The position numbers and the translations under genes are program-made. This document shows, piece by piece, positions 35,426-45,296 of a DNA stretch of 64,000 nt (position 1 is the first letter of the stretch; each line of letters opens with the position of its first letter). The DNA comes from Mucilaginibacter sp. CSA2-8R. Its GTDB lineage: Bacteria; Bacteroidota; Bacteroidia; Sphingobacteriales; Sphingobacteriaceae. The notes beneath the pieces are model-generated. The model was not told the DNA's origin. It made no database searches and saw only the letters and a program-made list of their open reading frames with translations. The stretch is from positions 2,666,001 to 2,730,000 of the forward strand of contig NZ_CP152389.1 in NCBI RefSeq assembly GCF_038806765.1. The letters run 5' to 3'.

Positions 35426-35959
35426 ATGAAAAAACTACTTTATTTAGGCGCCATTACCTTATCTTTAATTTCGGCAACGGCTTGTAACGACAATCGGAAA
35501 GCTAAAAACTATAATGAGAAAACGCTTGTAGATGATATGGCTTTGTCGTTCATCAAAAAAGCCAACGAAGCTGGGCTGGCTGAAATTAAGGCAGCTACCT
35601 TAGCTAAAAGTAAGTCACAGAACCCTAAAGTTGTGGGTTTTGCCAACATGATGATTACAGATCATACTGCCGCCGGCAAAGAATTACAGCAGATAGCAGA
35701 TAAAAAATACGTAGCTCACGAAGACGATGTAATTAGTCAGGACCATCAAATGATGATTGATAGCTTAAGTAAACTGAACGGCCCACAGTTTGACAAAGCC
35801 TATATGACGATGATGGTTACTGATCATGCTAAAGTAGTTGCATTATTTAGCGATATGACCCGCAATACCAGCAAAACAATTAACAACTATGTGGCTAAAT
35901 ATCTGCCTAAATTACAAGAGCATTTAAACTCGGCCAAGTCAATAAACGCCTCGTTATAA
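35426..35959 (+). CDS. DUF4142 lipoprotein
   Basis: 177 aa. A lipoprotein signal ends at the cysteine in S-A-T-A-C20, then a helical DUF4142 domain (ferritin-like bundle) with characteristic N-M-M-I-T-D-H and M-M-V-T-D-H-A-K repeats. Proteins of this family are envelope proteins of unknown function, often stress-induced. Closed by a strong terminator. Confidence 0.87.
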   Translation: MKKLLYLGAITLSLISATACNDNRKAKNYNEKTLVDDMALSFIKKANEAGLAEIKAATLAKSKSQNPKVVGFANMMITDHTAAGKELQQIADKKYVAHEDDVISQDHQMMIDSLSKLNGPQFDKAYMTMMVTDHAKVVALFSDMTRNTSKTINNYVAKYLPKLQEHLNSAKSINASL

Positions 35960-35988
35960 TTAAACAGATTTTAATTATAACATCTTTG

Positions 35989-36026
35989 AAAACGAGTTAA
36001 TTGGTAAGCCCATTAACTCGTTTTTT
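35989..36026 (+). terminator. Terminator after the DUF4142 gene
   Basis: AAAACGAGTTAAT (35989-36001) pairs perfectly with ATTAACTCGTTTT (36012-36024), followed by TT. It may also act for the gene at 36149 on the opposite strand. Confidence 0.85.
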
Positions 36027-36148
36027 ATATGACTACATCAGAGAATGGTATAAGCCATTAAATAAACAACGGCAATCTCTCTCGTCTTTCGGGCTGCAAT
36101 TTAACTGGATGTGCTCAGGGCATGAATCCAGCTCAAAGACATAAAACT

Positions 36149-36715
36149 TTATCCCCGGGGTTTGAATATTGATGACCGGTTTCGAAAAGGTTTAAAGTAA
36201 TAGGAAGCCGATAATCCAAAAAAGGTATTAGAAAAAGCTGTCGTGCGTCCGCTGTAATAAAACTGCCCAAAGTTGACATTGAGATGCAGGCGTTCCGTAG
36301 CGCTATATTCAATTCCAGAGGTAAGCTCAGTTAAAAAATTATTTTGTGCAGCAAATACATAACCGACACCGACAGTGATGGTGTTAGTGAAACGCCCTTG
36401 CTGAAAAACATTTAAATTTGGTCTGATCTCCAGGTAAATAGACGTATCACGACCATGTGCAGGCTCAAGAGTTGTTTTGCCAATATCTATCCCTAAGCTA
36501 AAAACGTCCCATTGTTTACCAGCTTCGAGGGACAGGTTTGATTTACCGGCCAAAGTGCCGGCTGTATTAGTTAAGCTGTAATATAGTTGTAGGTAAGTTT
36601 GCGGTTGTACTTTAACGCTATCTTTTTTGCTGTCGCCCTTTTGTGCATGAGCAACAACTGATGTGATTAAAAGGCAACAACTGGTAATACTCAACTTAAG
36701 TAAATATCGAAACAT
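36149..36715 (-). CDS. Outer-membrane beta-barrel-like protein
   Basis: 188 aa from the second Met at 36715. A signal peptide ends around V-V-A-H-A-Q, followed by alternating polar/hydrophobic strands with aromatic girdles (L-Q-L-Y-Y-S-L, V-G-V-G-Y-V-F, F-G-L-S-A-S-Y-Y-F), as in small outer-membrane beta-barrels. I recognise no named family. It is monocistronic. The 250 bp upstream (36722-36934) are AT-rich with nothing further visible. Confidence 0.7.
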   Translation of the reverse strand: MFRYLLKLSITSCCLLITSVVAHAQKGDSKKDSVKVQPQTYLQLYYSLTNTAGTLAGKSNLSLEAGKQWDVFSLGIDIGKTTLEPAHGRDTSIYLEIRPNLNVFQQGRFTNTITVGVGYVFAAQNNFLTELTSGIEYSATERLHLNVNFGQFYYSGRTTAFSNTFFGLSASYYFKPFRNRSSIFKPRG

Positions 36716-36934
36716 GCACAATTATAGTGCTTTAGAGATTAATACCGCGCTTGTATGCTTAAAAACATCGCATTAAATCAAACCGCTAAAATCATTTTTA
36801 GACAGATAAGTTTTGAAGCTGACGAAATATTAAAACTTTATCTTGTGATCATGAACATTGTACGCGTTAACCAACCCTGATAATACCGATAAACAATATT
36901 CTTATAATTAACATTATGTTAAGTAATATACTTA

Positions 36935-36968
36935 AAAGTAAAGCGGCTCACCTATTAATGAGCCGCTT
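36935..36968 (-). terminator. Terminator of the gyrA-TPR operon
   Basis: On the minus strand AAGCGGCTCA (36968... read as 36968-36959 complement) and TGAGCCGCTT (36950-36941 complement) form a 10-bp perfect stem with an 8-nt loop, then a T-rich stretch. It lies 6 bp after the stop of the last TPR gene. Confidence 0.8.
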
Positions 36969-36973
36969 GGTTA

Positions 36974-38227
36974 TTATTGAAGTGTATCCATCTTCTTTTT
37001 GATCTCTGCAGTTTTAACAGTATCTTTTTTAATAATGTAATAGTTACGCAAGTTACCCAAAGCACTTGCAGATTTTGGATCAAGTTCTACGGCTTTGTCT
37101 AAGTAAGGTTTTGCTTTGTCAGCAGCGGCATTTACTTTAGCCATTAAAGCTTTAAACTCTGCTTGCTTACTCATTGGTAACTTGTTAGCGGTGTTATAGT
37201 CATCAACTGCCGAAGTCATTAAGGTGTAACCCATATTAAGGTTGGCATCAAAATAATTCGGATCGATTTCGACAGCTTTACCATAAGCAGCAGTAGCTTT
37301 TGCAGTGGCTTCGTCTCTTGCCTTCAAAGCAGCAGTTTTGGTGGCAGCATCTTTAGCGGCTTTCGCAGCTTTATCTTTAGCATCAGCAATTTTACCGTAC
37401 GCTACACCCGAGTAAAAATATAATGTTTTATTTTTAGGGTCATTAGCAATGGCAGCCTCAATTTTGTCTACAAATTCTGCTTGTTTACCTTGCTGTAAAG
37501 CAATTTCCACTTCGCGGCCGCGTAGAGTGGCATTGTTTGGAAACTTGCCAACTCCTTCAGATACAACGTTTAAAGCACCGGTGGTATCCTTGCTCATCAA
37601 ATATAAGTTTGACAAGTCAGCATAGATATCTGCACGACGGCTATAGTTGGTTGTCACGAGCTTCTTATAATTGTTGATGGCCACCGGAATATTTTTGGCG
37701 TTTACAGCCGCTAAACCTGTGTAATAGATCGCAGTAGTATCTTCAGGGTAAGCGCTTCTGTAAAAATCGAAAGCTTTGTAAGCTTGCTCATAATTTTTAC
37801 CCTGAAACTCTTTCACGCCCCTATTTAATTGATGATAAGCCAAATACTGGTTGGCTGCGTCAGTCAACTTTTTGTATTCGCCTTTCGTGTCAAGCTCTTT
37901 CGCTTTTTTCATAGCCTCCAACGATGTGTTATAAAGCGGTGTCGAGGTAGTGGCCACGGTGTCGTTGTAAGCTAAAGCCCCGTAAATAGCGCTTTTTAAA
38001 GCAAAAGTTTGAGCCATGGCACCGGTTTTAGAATCGGCAGAGGCTTTGTCAATCGATGTTTTTGCAGTGTTAATGCTGGTACCAGCCATGCTTGCCATAG
38101 CTTTGTTTTGGCGAAATGTTTCATACTTGTCGTACTCTGTTTGCGCCGTGTTAAGCTCAGATTTTTGTGCAAAAACCGTAGCCGAAAACAGGCTTAAGGT
38201 ACCTGCTATCAAAAATTTAATTTTCAT
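36974..38227 (-). CDS. TPR-repeat protein, secreted (417 aa)
   Basis: A signal peptide (F-S-A-T-V-F-A-Q, cleavage near residue 21) precedes tetratricopeptide repeats throughout. A Lys/Ala-rich insertion of about 35 residues (around 285-320) looks like an extended coiled coil between repeats. The last gene of the gyrA operon, 8 bp after the other TPR gene. Such periplasmic TPR proteins usually scaffold protein complexes; the partner is unknown. Confidence 0.85.
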   Translation of the reverse strand: MKIKFLIAGTLSLFSATVFAQKSELNTAQTEYDKYETFRQNKAMASMAGTSINTAKTSIDKASADSKTGAMAQTFALKSAIYGALAYNDTVATTSTPLYNTSLEAMKKAKELDTKGEYKKLTDAANQYLAYHQLNRGVKEFQGKNYEQAYKAFDFYRSAYPEDTTAIYYTGLAAVNAKNIPVAINNYKKLVTTNYSRRADIYADLSNLYLMSKDTTGALNVVSEGVGKFPNNATLRGREVEIALQQGKQAEFVDKIEAAIANDPKNKTLYFYSGVAYGKIADAKDKAAKAAKDAATKTAALKARDEATAKATAAYGKAVEIDPNYFDANLNMGYTLMTSAVDDYNTANKLPMSKQAEFKALMAKVNAAADKAKPYLDKAVELDPKSASALGNLRNYYIIKKDTVKTAEIKKKMDTLQ

Positions 38228-38235
38228 AGATTTAT

Positions 38236-39360
38236 CTAATTAGTGAACTGTTGCAAATTATAATTTATCTTGTTTAGTTGGTCGTCGTTTCCGTTTTTAG
38301 TATAAACCAATTGCAAAAGCTTTAAAAGCCTAACGTTTTTTGGAGACATTTCATATGCCTTTTGTAGCCATAAGCCAGCTCGCGATAAATTTTTATCTGC
38401 CTCTGCTTTATTTTTATTATTGGCGCTTTGCTTCATGTAAAGCAGTCCCAAGTTAAACACAGGCTCGTAAGCGGTGCTGTTTAATTCATTGGCGCGCAGG
38501 TATAAAGACTCTGCCCTATCGTATTTTTCCAAATGATCATAGCAGTTAGCCGCTATGTAAAACACGTTGGCGTCCGTGTTATAAGCATCTATCAAATCCT
38601 TTAATAACGGCTCTAATTCTTTATAATTGTTTTGATTATTATAAATGTTAGCCTCTTCGAGCAGCAAACCTTTGTCCGCCGGTAATAAGCGTCTTCCCTT
38701 TTTGAGCACGTCTAACGCTTCGGAGGTATCCCCCATCGTCTTATAGATGTTGGTAGCAGCCAGCACATATTCTGCCTTAACGCTATCTGCGGTTAACAAT
38801 GTATTGTAATACTTTACAGCTTCCTGCAAACGTCCGGCACGGGCATTAGCATAAGCAATGTAAGTGTTAATTTGGCCAAATTTGGGTGCATACCGCTGGG
38901 CCTTTTCAAAATTGACAACAGCGTTGTTAAAATTAAGGTGACGCAGATCATCAAACCCATTCCGGATGAAAACGTTGGCCAGGCAACGTTTAGAGAAATT
39001 GAGTTCGGTTTGATAACGGTAGATTTTTTTGTTCTTAGACATGCGGTCTATCAAATCCACCGTCTTCGAAAAAAAGTCGGGCGGGTTGCCTAACTTGTTG
39101 GTAGAATCAATGTAGGCTATGCTTGAGTAAACGATGGATTTGTAAATATTTTTATCCAGATTGGATGAGTCTTTACGCGTTTTAATCAGGCTGTCTACCG
39201 ATTTTTTGGCATTGCTTAAGTACTTGAGTTCGCCTTTTTGGCGATAGTAAGCTAGATTGTTTACCACAACCTTAAGGGCTTCGGTTTGCCCGAACGCCAA
39301 AGGAGCGGTAAACAATCCTAATAAAACCAGAATGATGATTTTACGGCTTAATAGCTTCAT
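38236..39360 (-). CDS. TPR-repeat protein, secreted (374 aa)
   Basis: A signal peptide (about residues 1-24, ending F-G-Q) is followed by TPR motifs such as A-N-C-Y-D-H-L-E-K-Y-D-R-A-E-S-L-Y-L-R-A-N-E and F-N-L-G-L-L-Y-M-K. It starts 2 bp after the gyrA stop, so it is cotranscribed with gyrase, and resembles the neighbouring 417-aa protein in architecture. Function unknown. Confidence 0.85.
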   Translation of the reverse strand: MKLLSRKIIILVLLGLFTAPLAFGQTEALKVVVNNLAYYRQKGELKYLSNAKKSVDSLIKTRKDSSNLDKNIYKSIVYSSIAYIDSTNKLGNPPDFFSKTVDLIDRMSKNKKIYRYQTELNFSKRCLANVFIRNGFDDLRHLNFNNAVVNFEKAQRYAPKFGQINTYIAYANARAGRLQEAVKYYNTLLTADSVKAEYVLAATNIYKTMGDTSEALDVLKKGRRLLPADKGLLLEEANIYNNQNNYKELEPLLKDLIDAYNTDANVFYIAANCYDHLEKYDRAESLYLRANELNSTAYEPVFNLGLLYMKQSANNKNKAEADKNLSRAGLWLQKAYEMSPKNVRLLKLLQLVYTKNGNDDQLNKINYNLQQFTN

Positions 39361-39362
39361 TT

Positions 39363-41936
39363 TTATTCATTTTCGGCATCGTCCGGTGCATTGTTGGCCG
39401 GGCTGTCTGTGTCTTCTTCGCCTACGTCACTTCCGTTGGTTTCCAAACTGCTTTCAATTGCTTGTTCCAGTTCTTCCTCCTCGCTATGCTCAATCTTGGC
39501 TACTGAAGCAATTTCATCATTCCCTTTAAATGATATCAGCCTCACTCCTTGCGTTGCACGTCCCATCACACGTAATTGGTTCATCGCAATACGAATGATG
39601 ATACCCGAACGGTTGATAATCATTAAATCGTCCGTATCAGTAACGTCTTTTATCGCAACAAGTTTGCCGGTTTTTTCAGTTACGCTAATGGTTTTTACAC
39701 CTTTACCGCCACGGTTAGTTACCCGGTAGTCTTCAATGTCCGTACGTTTTCCGTATCCTTTTTCAGATACCACCAAAACGGTAGTTTCTGCATCGTTAAT
39801 TGCAATCATGCCCACTACGGCATCATTATCGTCTTCGAGTGTAATACCGCGAACACCAGTTGCGGTACGGCCCATCGGTCTAACTGTAGCTTCGTTAAAA
39901 CGAATAGCCCGGCCAGATTTTAATGCCATTACAATCTCGCTGGTACCTGTGGTTAATGTAGCCTCTAACAAAGTATCACCGTCATTAATATTTATGGCGT
40001 TGATACCATTAGCGCGCGGACGAGAATAAGCCTCAAGCGAGGTTTTCTTGATCGTACCTTTACTGGTACACATGATGATGAAGTTATTTTCCAGATACTC
40101 CTGATCTTTCAGATTCTTCACCTTAATGTACGCCCTGATCTTTTCTTCTTTCGGAATATTAATGATGTTTTGTATCGCACGACCTTTCGATGTACGGGTA
40201 CCCTCGGGTATTTCAAACACCCGAAGCCAAAAACAACGACCGGCCTCGGTAAAGAACAGCATATAATTGTGGTTAGAAGCCACCAACAAGTGTTCAATAA
40301 AGTCTTCGTCGCGGCTGTTACTTCCCAACGCACCTTTACCACCTCTGCCCTGTCTACGATATTCAGTCAAAGGTGTACGTTTGATGTAACCCTCGTGCGA
40401 GATAGTAATGACCACTTCTTCATCCTCGATAAAGTCCTCTGTCATCATTTCGGCACTCGAGTGAACCATTTCAGTTTTACGCTCGTCGCCGTATTTTTCT
40501 TTAATCTCGAGTAGCTCTTCTTTGATGATCTGCATCTGCAATGCCGGATCGGCCAATATCGATTTTAAATAATCGATAGTTTTCATCAACTCGGCGTATT
40601 CATCTTTAATTTTATCGCGCTCCAGTCCGGTTAAACGGCGCAATGTCATGTCTAAAATGGCACGTGCCTGTATTTCGCTCAAGCCAAACTGTGTCATTAA
40701 GCCATCACGTGCATCTTCAGGCGTACTCGATGCACGAATCAAACGAATCACTTCATCCAGGTGATCTAAAGCAATCAGCAAGCCTTCGAGGATGTGCGCA
40801 CGCTTTTCGGCCTCGGCCAAATCATAACGGGTACGTCTCACAACCACCTCCTGCCTGTGCTCCACAAAATGGTGAATGAGGTCTTTTAGGTTAAGCAGCA
40901 TCGGGCGGCCTTTTACCAGCGCAATGTTGTTTACACTAAAAGAAGTTTGCAGGGAGGTGTATTTGTATAAGTTATTAAGAACGATAGCTGCATTGGCATC
41001 GCGTTTAACCTCATACACTACGCGGATACCCTCGCGGTTAGATTCATCGCGAATAGTAGATATACCTTCGATTTTCTTTTCGTTCACCAATTCGGCGGTG
41101 CGCTCAATCATGTGCGCCTTGTTTACCTGGTAAGGTATTTCGGTAACTATGATGCGCTCGCGGTCGTGGTTAAACGTTTCTATTTCGGCACGGGCACGCA
41201 ACACGATACGGCCACGGCCGGTTTCAAAAGCATCTTTGGCACCTTCGTAACCATAAATGATACCACCGGTCGGAAAATCAGGACCTTTAATGAAGTTCAT
41301 TAATTCCGGTACCTCAATATCGCGGTTATCAATCAATGCCGTGGTGGCATCAATTACCTCGGTTAAATTGTGTGGCGCCATATTGGTGGCCATACCTACA
41401 GCAATACCCGAAGCACCGTTAACTAACAAGTTTGGTATTTTGGCCGGCATTACGCTCGGCTCTTCCAGCGAATCGTCAAAGTTAAGCTGATAATCAATAG
41501 TGTCTTTATTGATATCAGCCATCATTTCTTCGGCTATTTTTTGCAGACGGGCCTCGGTATAACGCATAGCCGCAGGGCTGTCGCCATCAATAGAACCATA
41601 GTTACCCTGACCATCTACCAGCGGATAGCGCAGGCTCCAATCCTGGGCCATACGTACCATGGTGTCGTAAACAGATGAGTCGCCGTGCGGGTGATATTTA
41701 CCCAACACCTCTCCCACAATACGGGCTGACTTTTTAAACGGCTTGCCGCTGGCTAAACCCAAATCGAGCATACCAAAAAGCACGCGTCTGTGTACCGGTT
41801 TTAAACCGTCACGTACATCGGGTAAGGCCCGGCCAACAATAACCGACATTGAATAATCAATGTAGGCTGACCGCATTTCTTCATCAATGTTTATAGGAAT
41901 GATTCTGTCTTCGTTCTGTGAATTATCTTCAGCCAT
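39363..41936 (-). CDS. gyrA: DNA gyrase subunit A
   Basis: 857 aa. The breakage-reunion tyrosine is Y126 in R-Y-T-E-A-R. The quinolone-determining positions equivalent to E. coli S83 and D87 are S87 and D91, both wild-type. The C-terminal GyrA box reads Q-G-R-G-G-K-G, which supports gyrase rather than topoisomerase IV. The last 40 residues are a strongly acidic tail. gyrA is followed by two TPR genes with gaps of 2 and 8 bp. Confidence 0.96.
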   Translation of the reverse strand: MAEDNSQNEDRIIPINIDEEMRSAYIDYSMSVIVGRALPDVRDGLKPVHRRVLFGMLDLGLASGKPFKKSARIVGEVLGKYHPHGDSSVYDTMVRMAQDWSLRYPLVDGQGNYGSIDGDSPAAMRYTEARLQKIAEEMMADINKDTIDYQLNFDDSLEEPSVMPAKIPNLLVNGASGIAVGMATNMAPHNLTEVIDATTALIDNRDIEVPELMNFIKGPDFPTGGIIYGYEGAKDAFETGRGRIVLRARAEIETFNHDRERIIVTEIPYQVNKAHMIERTAELVNEKKIEGISTIRDESNREGIRVVYEVKRDANAAIVLNNLYKYTSLQTSFSVNNIALVKGRPMLLNLKDLIHHFVEHRQEVVVRRTRYDLAEAEKRAHILEGLLIALDHLDEVIRLIRASSTPEDARDGLMTQFGLSEIQARAILDMTLRRLTGLERDKIKDEYAELMKTIDYLKSILADPALQMQIIKEELLEIKEKYGDERKTEMVHSSAEMMTEDFIEDEEVVITISHEGYIKRTPLTEYRRQGRGGKGALGSNSRDEDFIEHLLVASNHNYMLFFTEAGRCFWLRVFEIPEGTRTSKGRAIQNIINIPKEEKIRAYIKVKNLKDQEYLENNFIIMCTSKGTIKKTSLEAYSRPRANGINAININDGDTLLEATLTTGTSEIVMALKSGRAIRFNEATVRPMGRTATGVRGITLEDDNDAVVGMIAINDAETTVLVVSEKGYGKRTDIEDYRVTNRGGKGVKTISVTEKTGKLVAIKDVTDTDDLMIINRSGIIIRIAMNQLRVMGRATQGVRLISFKGNDEIASVAKIEHSEEEELEQAIESSLETNGSDVGEEDTDSPANNAPDDAENE

Positions 41937-42105
41937 TTGAAATTTTATGTAAGAAAAATTTGCTCAATGTTTTTAGGTTGATGTGCAAAAACTGACCTGC
42001 GAAGATACAAAATTTACCTTAAAATGTCAGACTATTTACCAACATTAAGGGTATAGTACATGTTATGTGACGCTTCGCCAACACAAAATAATTCAAAATT
42101 TTAAG

Positions 42106-42507
42106 TTATTTTACACGTACCCAGTACTCTTCTACCTGCATGCCGGTGGGTAGTTTGCCTTTTAAAATTAGGGTGTCTTTACGCCTGCTTAACTGGTATA
42201 GTACAGGCTTGTTAGTGAGTTTAGACGGTTGCATACTGTAGGTTTCAGTTTCGGTATACTTACTGCCCGAAAGTACATATTTTCCCGACTGATATTTTTC
42301 GGGCTTGCTTCCGGACGCCAGTAAGTATGCGTTAAAACCCTGGTCGGTATAAACCCGTTGTAGCAGGTAACCCTCAGTGCTTCCTTCGGGCTTGCCATTA
42401 TATATACCGCCGGCAAACCGCCATTTACCTTTTAATTGCGGCGACGGATTAATGAAGGCCAACATCGCAAGCAAGCTGCATAAGGCAGGTACAATTATTT
42501 TTTTCAT
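42106..42507 (-). CDS. Secreted hypothetical protein (133 aa), lipocalin-like
   Basis: A signal peptide (about residues 1-20) precedes a small beta-rich domain beginning L-K-G-K-W-R-F-A-G-G, the kind of opening seen in DUF4488/lipocalin-like Bacteroidota proteins. This family name is a suggestion only. It lies 34 bp after hemF and is likely cotranscribed. Confidence 0.6.
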   Translation of the reverse strand: MKKIIVPALCSLLAMLAFINPSPQLKGKWRFAGGIYNGKPEGSTEGYLLQRVYTDQGFNAYLLASGSKPEKYQSGKYVLSGSKYTETETYSMQPSKLTNKPVLYQLSRRKDTLILKGKLPTGMQVEEYWVRVK

Positions 42508-42541
42508 GAAGTAATTTATTGGATTGGTAATGAACGATATA

Positions 42542-43453
42542 CTAAGCCCAGCTGATTCCTTTTTTCAGTAAATCTAATGTTTTTTGTTCGTCGCTGCCTG
42601 GCTCTGGCTGGTAGTTGTAAAGCCATTGGGCTGTAGGCGGCAAACTCATTAAGATAGACTCAATACGGCCATTGGTTTCCAGCCCAAATTTAGTGCCGGC
42701 ATCGTAAACTAAATTAAACTCGGCATAACGGCTACGGCGCTGATATTGCCATTGTTGTTGCTGTTCGTTATACGGTTTGTGCCGGCTGCGGTTAACCAGT
42801 TCGGTGTAAACGGGTGCAAAAGTACGGCCAACAGATTTAGAAAACTCAAAAATATCCTCCCAACTGATGTCATCGCTGGCTGTTAAGCGATCATAAAAAA
42901 TACCGCCTATGCCGCGTGTCTCGTTGCGATGCTTGATAAAAAAGTAATCATCAGCCCATGTTTTAAAACGATGATGAAAGTCGGGGTGATATTGATCACA
43001 AACAGATTTTAAACTGCCGTGAAAAAAGCGGGCATCATCTTCAAACACATAATGAGGTGTTAAATCAATCCCGCCGCCAAACCAACGCAGAGGCTTACCA
43101 TCCTTGATAGCCGAAGGCATCTCGAAATAACGTATATTCATGTGGATGATGGGCACCATGGGATGGTTTGGGTGCATTACGATAGATACGCCTGCGGCAA
43201 AAAAGTCATCTTGCTCAACCTTAAGTCCGCGTTTAACAGAGTCGGGTAATTTACCATGCACAGCCGAAAAGTTTACACCGCCCTTTTCTAAAATATTGCC
43301 GTTTTGGATTACGCGCGTACGACCGCCACCACCTCCTTCGCGGTTCCAGATTTCTTCCACAAACGATGATTGCCCGTCCAGTTGCTCAAGCGCCGAGCAA
43401 ATCTCGTCTTGTATTTGTTTATACTCTTCCGCTATTTGTTCTTTACTGATCAT
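42542..43453 (-). CDS. hemF: Oxygen-dependent coproporphyrinogen-III oxidase
   Basis: 303 aa from the start at 43453 (MISKEQIAEEY). The longer frame from 43468 runs into the promoter. It decarboxylates coproporphyrinogen III in haem synthesis. Family motifs include E-G-G-G-G-R-T-R-V, the H-M-N-I-R-Y-F substrate region and G-G-I-D-L-T-P, and Y-A-E-F-N-L-V-Y-D-A-G-T. It requires oxygen, so the organism is at least facultatively aerobic. CATTTTTG (43465-43458) ends 4 nt before the ATG. Confidence 0.96.
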   Translation of the reverse strand: MISKEQIAEEYKQIQDEICSALEQLDGQSSFVEEIWNREGGGGGRTRVIQNGNILEKGGVNFSAVHGKLPDSVKRGLKVEQDDFFAAGVSIVMHPNHPMVPIIHMNIRYFEMPSAIKDGKPLRWFGGGIDLTPHYVFEDDARFFHGSLKSVCDQYHPDFHHRFKTWADDYFFIKHRNETRGIGGIFYDRLTASDDISWEDIFEFSKSVGRTFAPVYTELVNRSRHKPYNEQQQQWQYQRRSRYAEFNLVYDAGTKFGLETNGRIESILMSLPPTAQWLYNYQPEPGSDEQKTLDLLKKGISWA

Positions 43454-43478
43454 GGCGCAAAAATGCAAAAAATGAATT

Positions 43479-44780
43479 TTAACGGGACCTATTCATTTCA
43501 GATGTTATACCTGCAGGTGTAACATCTCTGTCATCTTCCATATAGTTTAAGTCTTTGCCAAAAGTTTCTTTCAATTGGCTAAGTGCGAACAACCCGATAA
43601 AGGTCACAATAGCCATCATTACGTAGGCACTGGTGATAATGCTATGCTGATCTCCGCGAGAATTAAAGAATTTGATAAAAAATTCGAAACTTAGGTGAAT
43701 AGGAATAAGTGAGCCACGCACAAAGTTAGGGACCGTGGTAGTAACCGTAGCCCTAATATTGGTGCCAAACTGCTCAGATGCTATAGTTACAAATGTAGCC
43801 CAATAGCCTATGCAGAAACCAATAAACAAGGTAATAATTACAAAACGGCCACGCGTTATGCCGTAAGAGTTAAGGTAAACAACTACACTTACTACAGAAA
43901 GCAACTGAAAAATCAGCATAGTCAATCGTCTGGACTTAGTTACTTGTGCAAGCAAACCGGCAAACATATCGCCAACCGAAAGACCAATGTAAGTGTACAT
44001 TACCCCGGTGCCGGCACTTAACACTTCGGGAGCACCTAACTGCTTACCGATCTCGGGTGCCTGGGTAATTAAGATACCAACTACAAACCATAGCGGGGTA
44101 CCAATTAATATACAATATAGGTATTTAAGAAAACGCTGTTTATTGGTAAACAACATTAAAAAATTCCCTTTAGAAACTGAGCTTTCTTCGGCCTGTTTAA
44201 ACATTCCCGATTCAAATGTACCAACGCGCAGTAACAGTAGCAGCAAGCCCAATCCGCCACCAATGAAGTAAGCACGCTGCCAGCCGTACTGTGCTACAGT
44301 GGCTGCTGCTGCCGCACCGAGCAAGCCTACAACTGCCACCAGCATAGTACCATAACCCCGGTTTTCTTTGCTCATGGTTTCGCTTACCAGGGTTATACCA
44401 GCGCCAAGTTCGCCGGCAAGACCAATGCCGGCAATTAAACGTACAATGGCGTAGGTGTTGTAATCTGTAGCAAAGCCGTTGGCAAAGTTGGCCAGAGAAT
44501 ATAATAATATGGAACCGAACAAAACCTTAATACGACCAAATTTATCACCAATTACGCCCCATATAATACCACCAACCAGTAAGCCAAACATCTGCATATT
44601 CAGGATGAATTCTCCTTTTGTACGCATATCGGCATCGCTTACACCAACATCATGAAGACTTTTAATTCTTACGATTGAAAAAATAAGGAGATCATAGATA
44701 TCAACGAAGTAGCCCAGGGATGCTACCAAAACCAGAAATATGATGCTTTTGTTGTTTTTGACTACAGCGGTATCAGTCAT
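43479..44780 (-). CDS. MFS transporter
   Basis: 433 aa with twelve predicted membrane helices. The loop 2-3 signature G-D-K-F-G-R-I-K is present. The general layout (F-V-D-I-Y-D at the end of helix 1, R-L-I-A-G-I-G-L-A-G-E-L-G-A-G) resembles the metabolite:H+ symporter/sugar-acid groups. The substrate is unknown. It stands alone between hemF and the cold-shock gene. Confidence 0.88.
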   Translation of the reverse strand: MTDTAVVKNNKSIIFLVLVASLGYFVDIYDLLIFSIVRIKSLHDVGVSDADMRTKGEFILNMQMFGLLVGGIIWGVIGDKFGRIKVLFGSILLYSLANFANGFATDYNTYAIVRLIAGIGLAGELGAGITLVSETMSKENRGYGTMLVAVVGLLGAAAAATVAQYGWQRAYFIGGGLGLLLLLLRVGTFESGMFKQAEESSVSKGNFLMLFTNKQRFLKYLYCILIGTPLWFVVGILITQAPEIGKQLGAPEVLSAGTGVMYTYIGLSVGDMFAGLLAQVTKSRRLTMLIFQLLSVVSVVVYLNSYGITRGRFVIITLFIGFCIGYWATFVTIASEQFGTNIRATVTTTVPNFVRGSLIPIHLSFEFFIKFFNSRGDQHSIITSAYVMMAIVTFIGLFALSQLKETFGKDLNYMEDDRDVTPAGITSEMNRSR

Positions 44781-44832
44781 GATGCAGAATCGGTAATTAT
44801 ATTAATTAGCCTGCAATATAAAATTTTGGGCA

Positions 44833-44863
44833 TAAAAAAACCCCTGCAAGGCAGAGGTTTTAA
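44833..44863 (-). terminator. Terminator of the cold-shock gene
   Basis: On the minus strand a stem AAACCTCTGC/GCAGGGGTTT (one mismatch) is followed by seven T. It is 18 bp after the csp stop codon. Confidence 0.8.
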
Positions 44864-44880
44864 TTATTGATTTATAACGG

Positions 44881-45078
44881 TCATACTTTTTTTACTTTAA
44901 CAGCTTGTAAGCCTTTACGACCCTCTTCTACATCATATTGTACAGTGTCGTTATCTTTAATGGCATTTACGCCGCCTTCAACATCTTTAAAGTGTACAAA
45001 AAGGTCTTTACCATCTTCGGTAATAATAAAACCAAATCCTTTTTGAGTGTTAAACCATTTTACTTTCCCGGTTTTCAT
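44881..45078 (-). CDS. Cold-shock protein, CspA family
   Basis: 65 aa, a single cold-shock domain that binds single-stranded RNA/DNA. RNP1 is K-G-F-G-F-I and RNP2 L-F-V-H-F. The start M-K-T-G-K-V-K-W-F-N is canonical. It is preceded by a candidate structured 5' UTR (hairpin 45119-45148) and followed by an intrinsic terminator, so it is monocistronic. Confidence 0.95.
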   Translation of the reverse strand: MKTGKVKWFNTQKGFGFIITEDGKDLFVHFKDVEGGVNAIKDNDTVQYDVEEGRKGLQAVKVKKV

Positions 45079-45118
45079 AATTTTAATAATATAGTTTATA
45101 AGCGATTGATAATCTTGG

Positions 45119-45148
45119 CCAAATTGAGGAGGTTAGACATCAATTTGG
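45119..45148 (-). promoter_or_regulatory. 5' UTR hairpin of the cold-shock gene
   Basis: A perfect 9-bp inverted repeat, CCAAATTGA (45119-45127) and TCAATTTGG (45140-45148), 41 nt before the start codon on the minus strand. The 12-nt loop contains CCTCC, which resembles the anti-Shine-Dalgarno end of 16S rRNA. The nearest promoter-like signal is TTTG-N18-TAATTTG just upstream, which would put the hairpin at the 5' end of the mRNA. Confidence 0.4.
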
Positions 45149-45296
45149 AAAGTTAATACCAAATTAAATAATTTATTTTAATAACAAAACTATTGTGTAT
45201 CACTATATTATTTCAAGAAATGCCATCAATGCCGATTTAATGCTACACCTCGTTTGCGGATTTATGAAAAACCATTCGTTTAATCACGCAATCGGA

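Noticed and set aside
39391..41490. Several long antisense frames inside gyrA
   Set aside because: They shadow the real gene in other frames, with no family resemblance and no promoter.
41995..42010. TATCTTCG on the minus strand as a gyrA promoter
   Set aside because: One mismatch in the -7 box and no clear -33 element; too weak to list as a feature.
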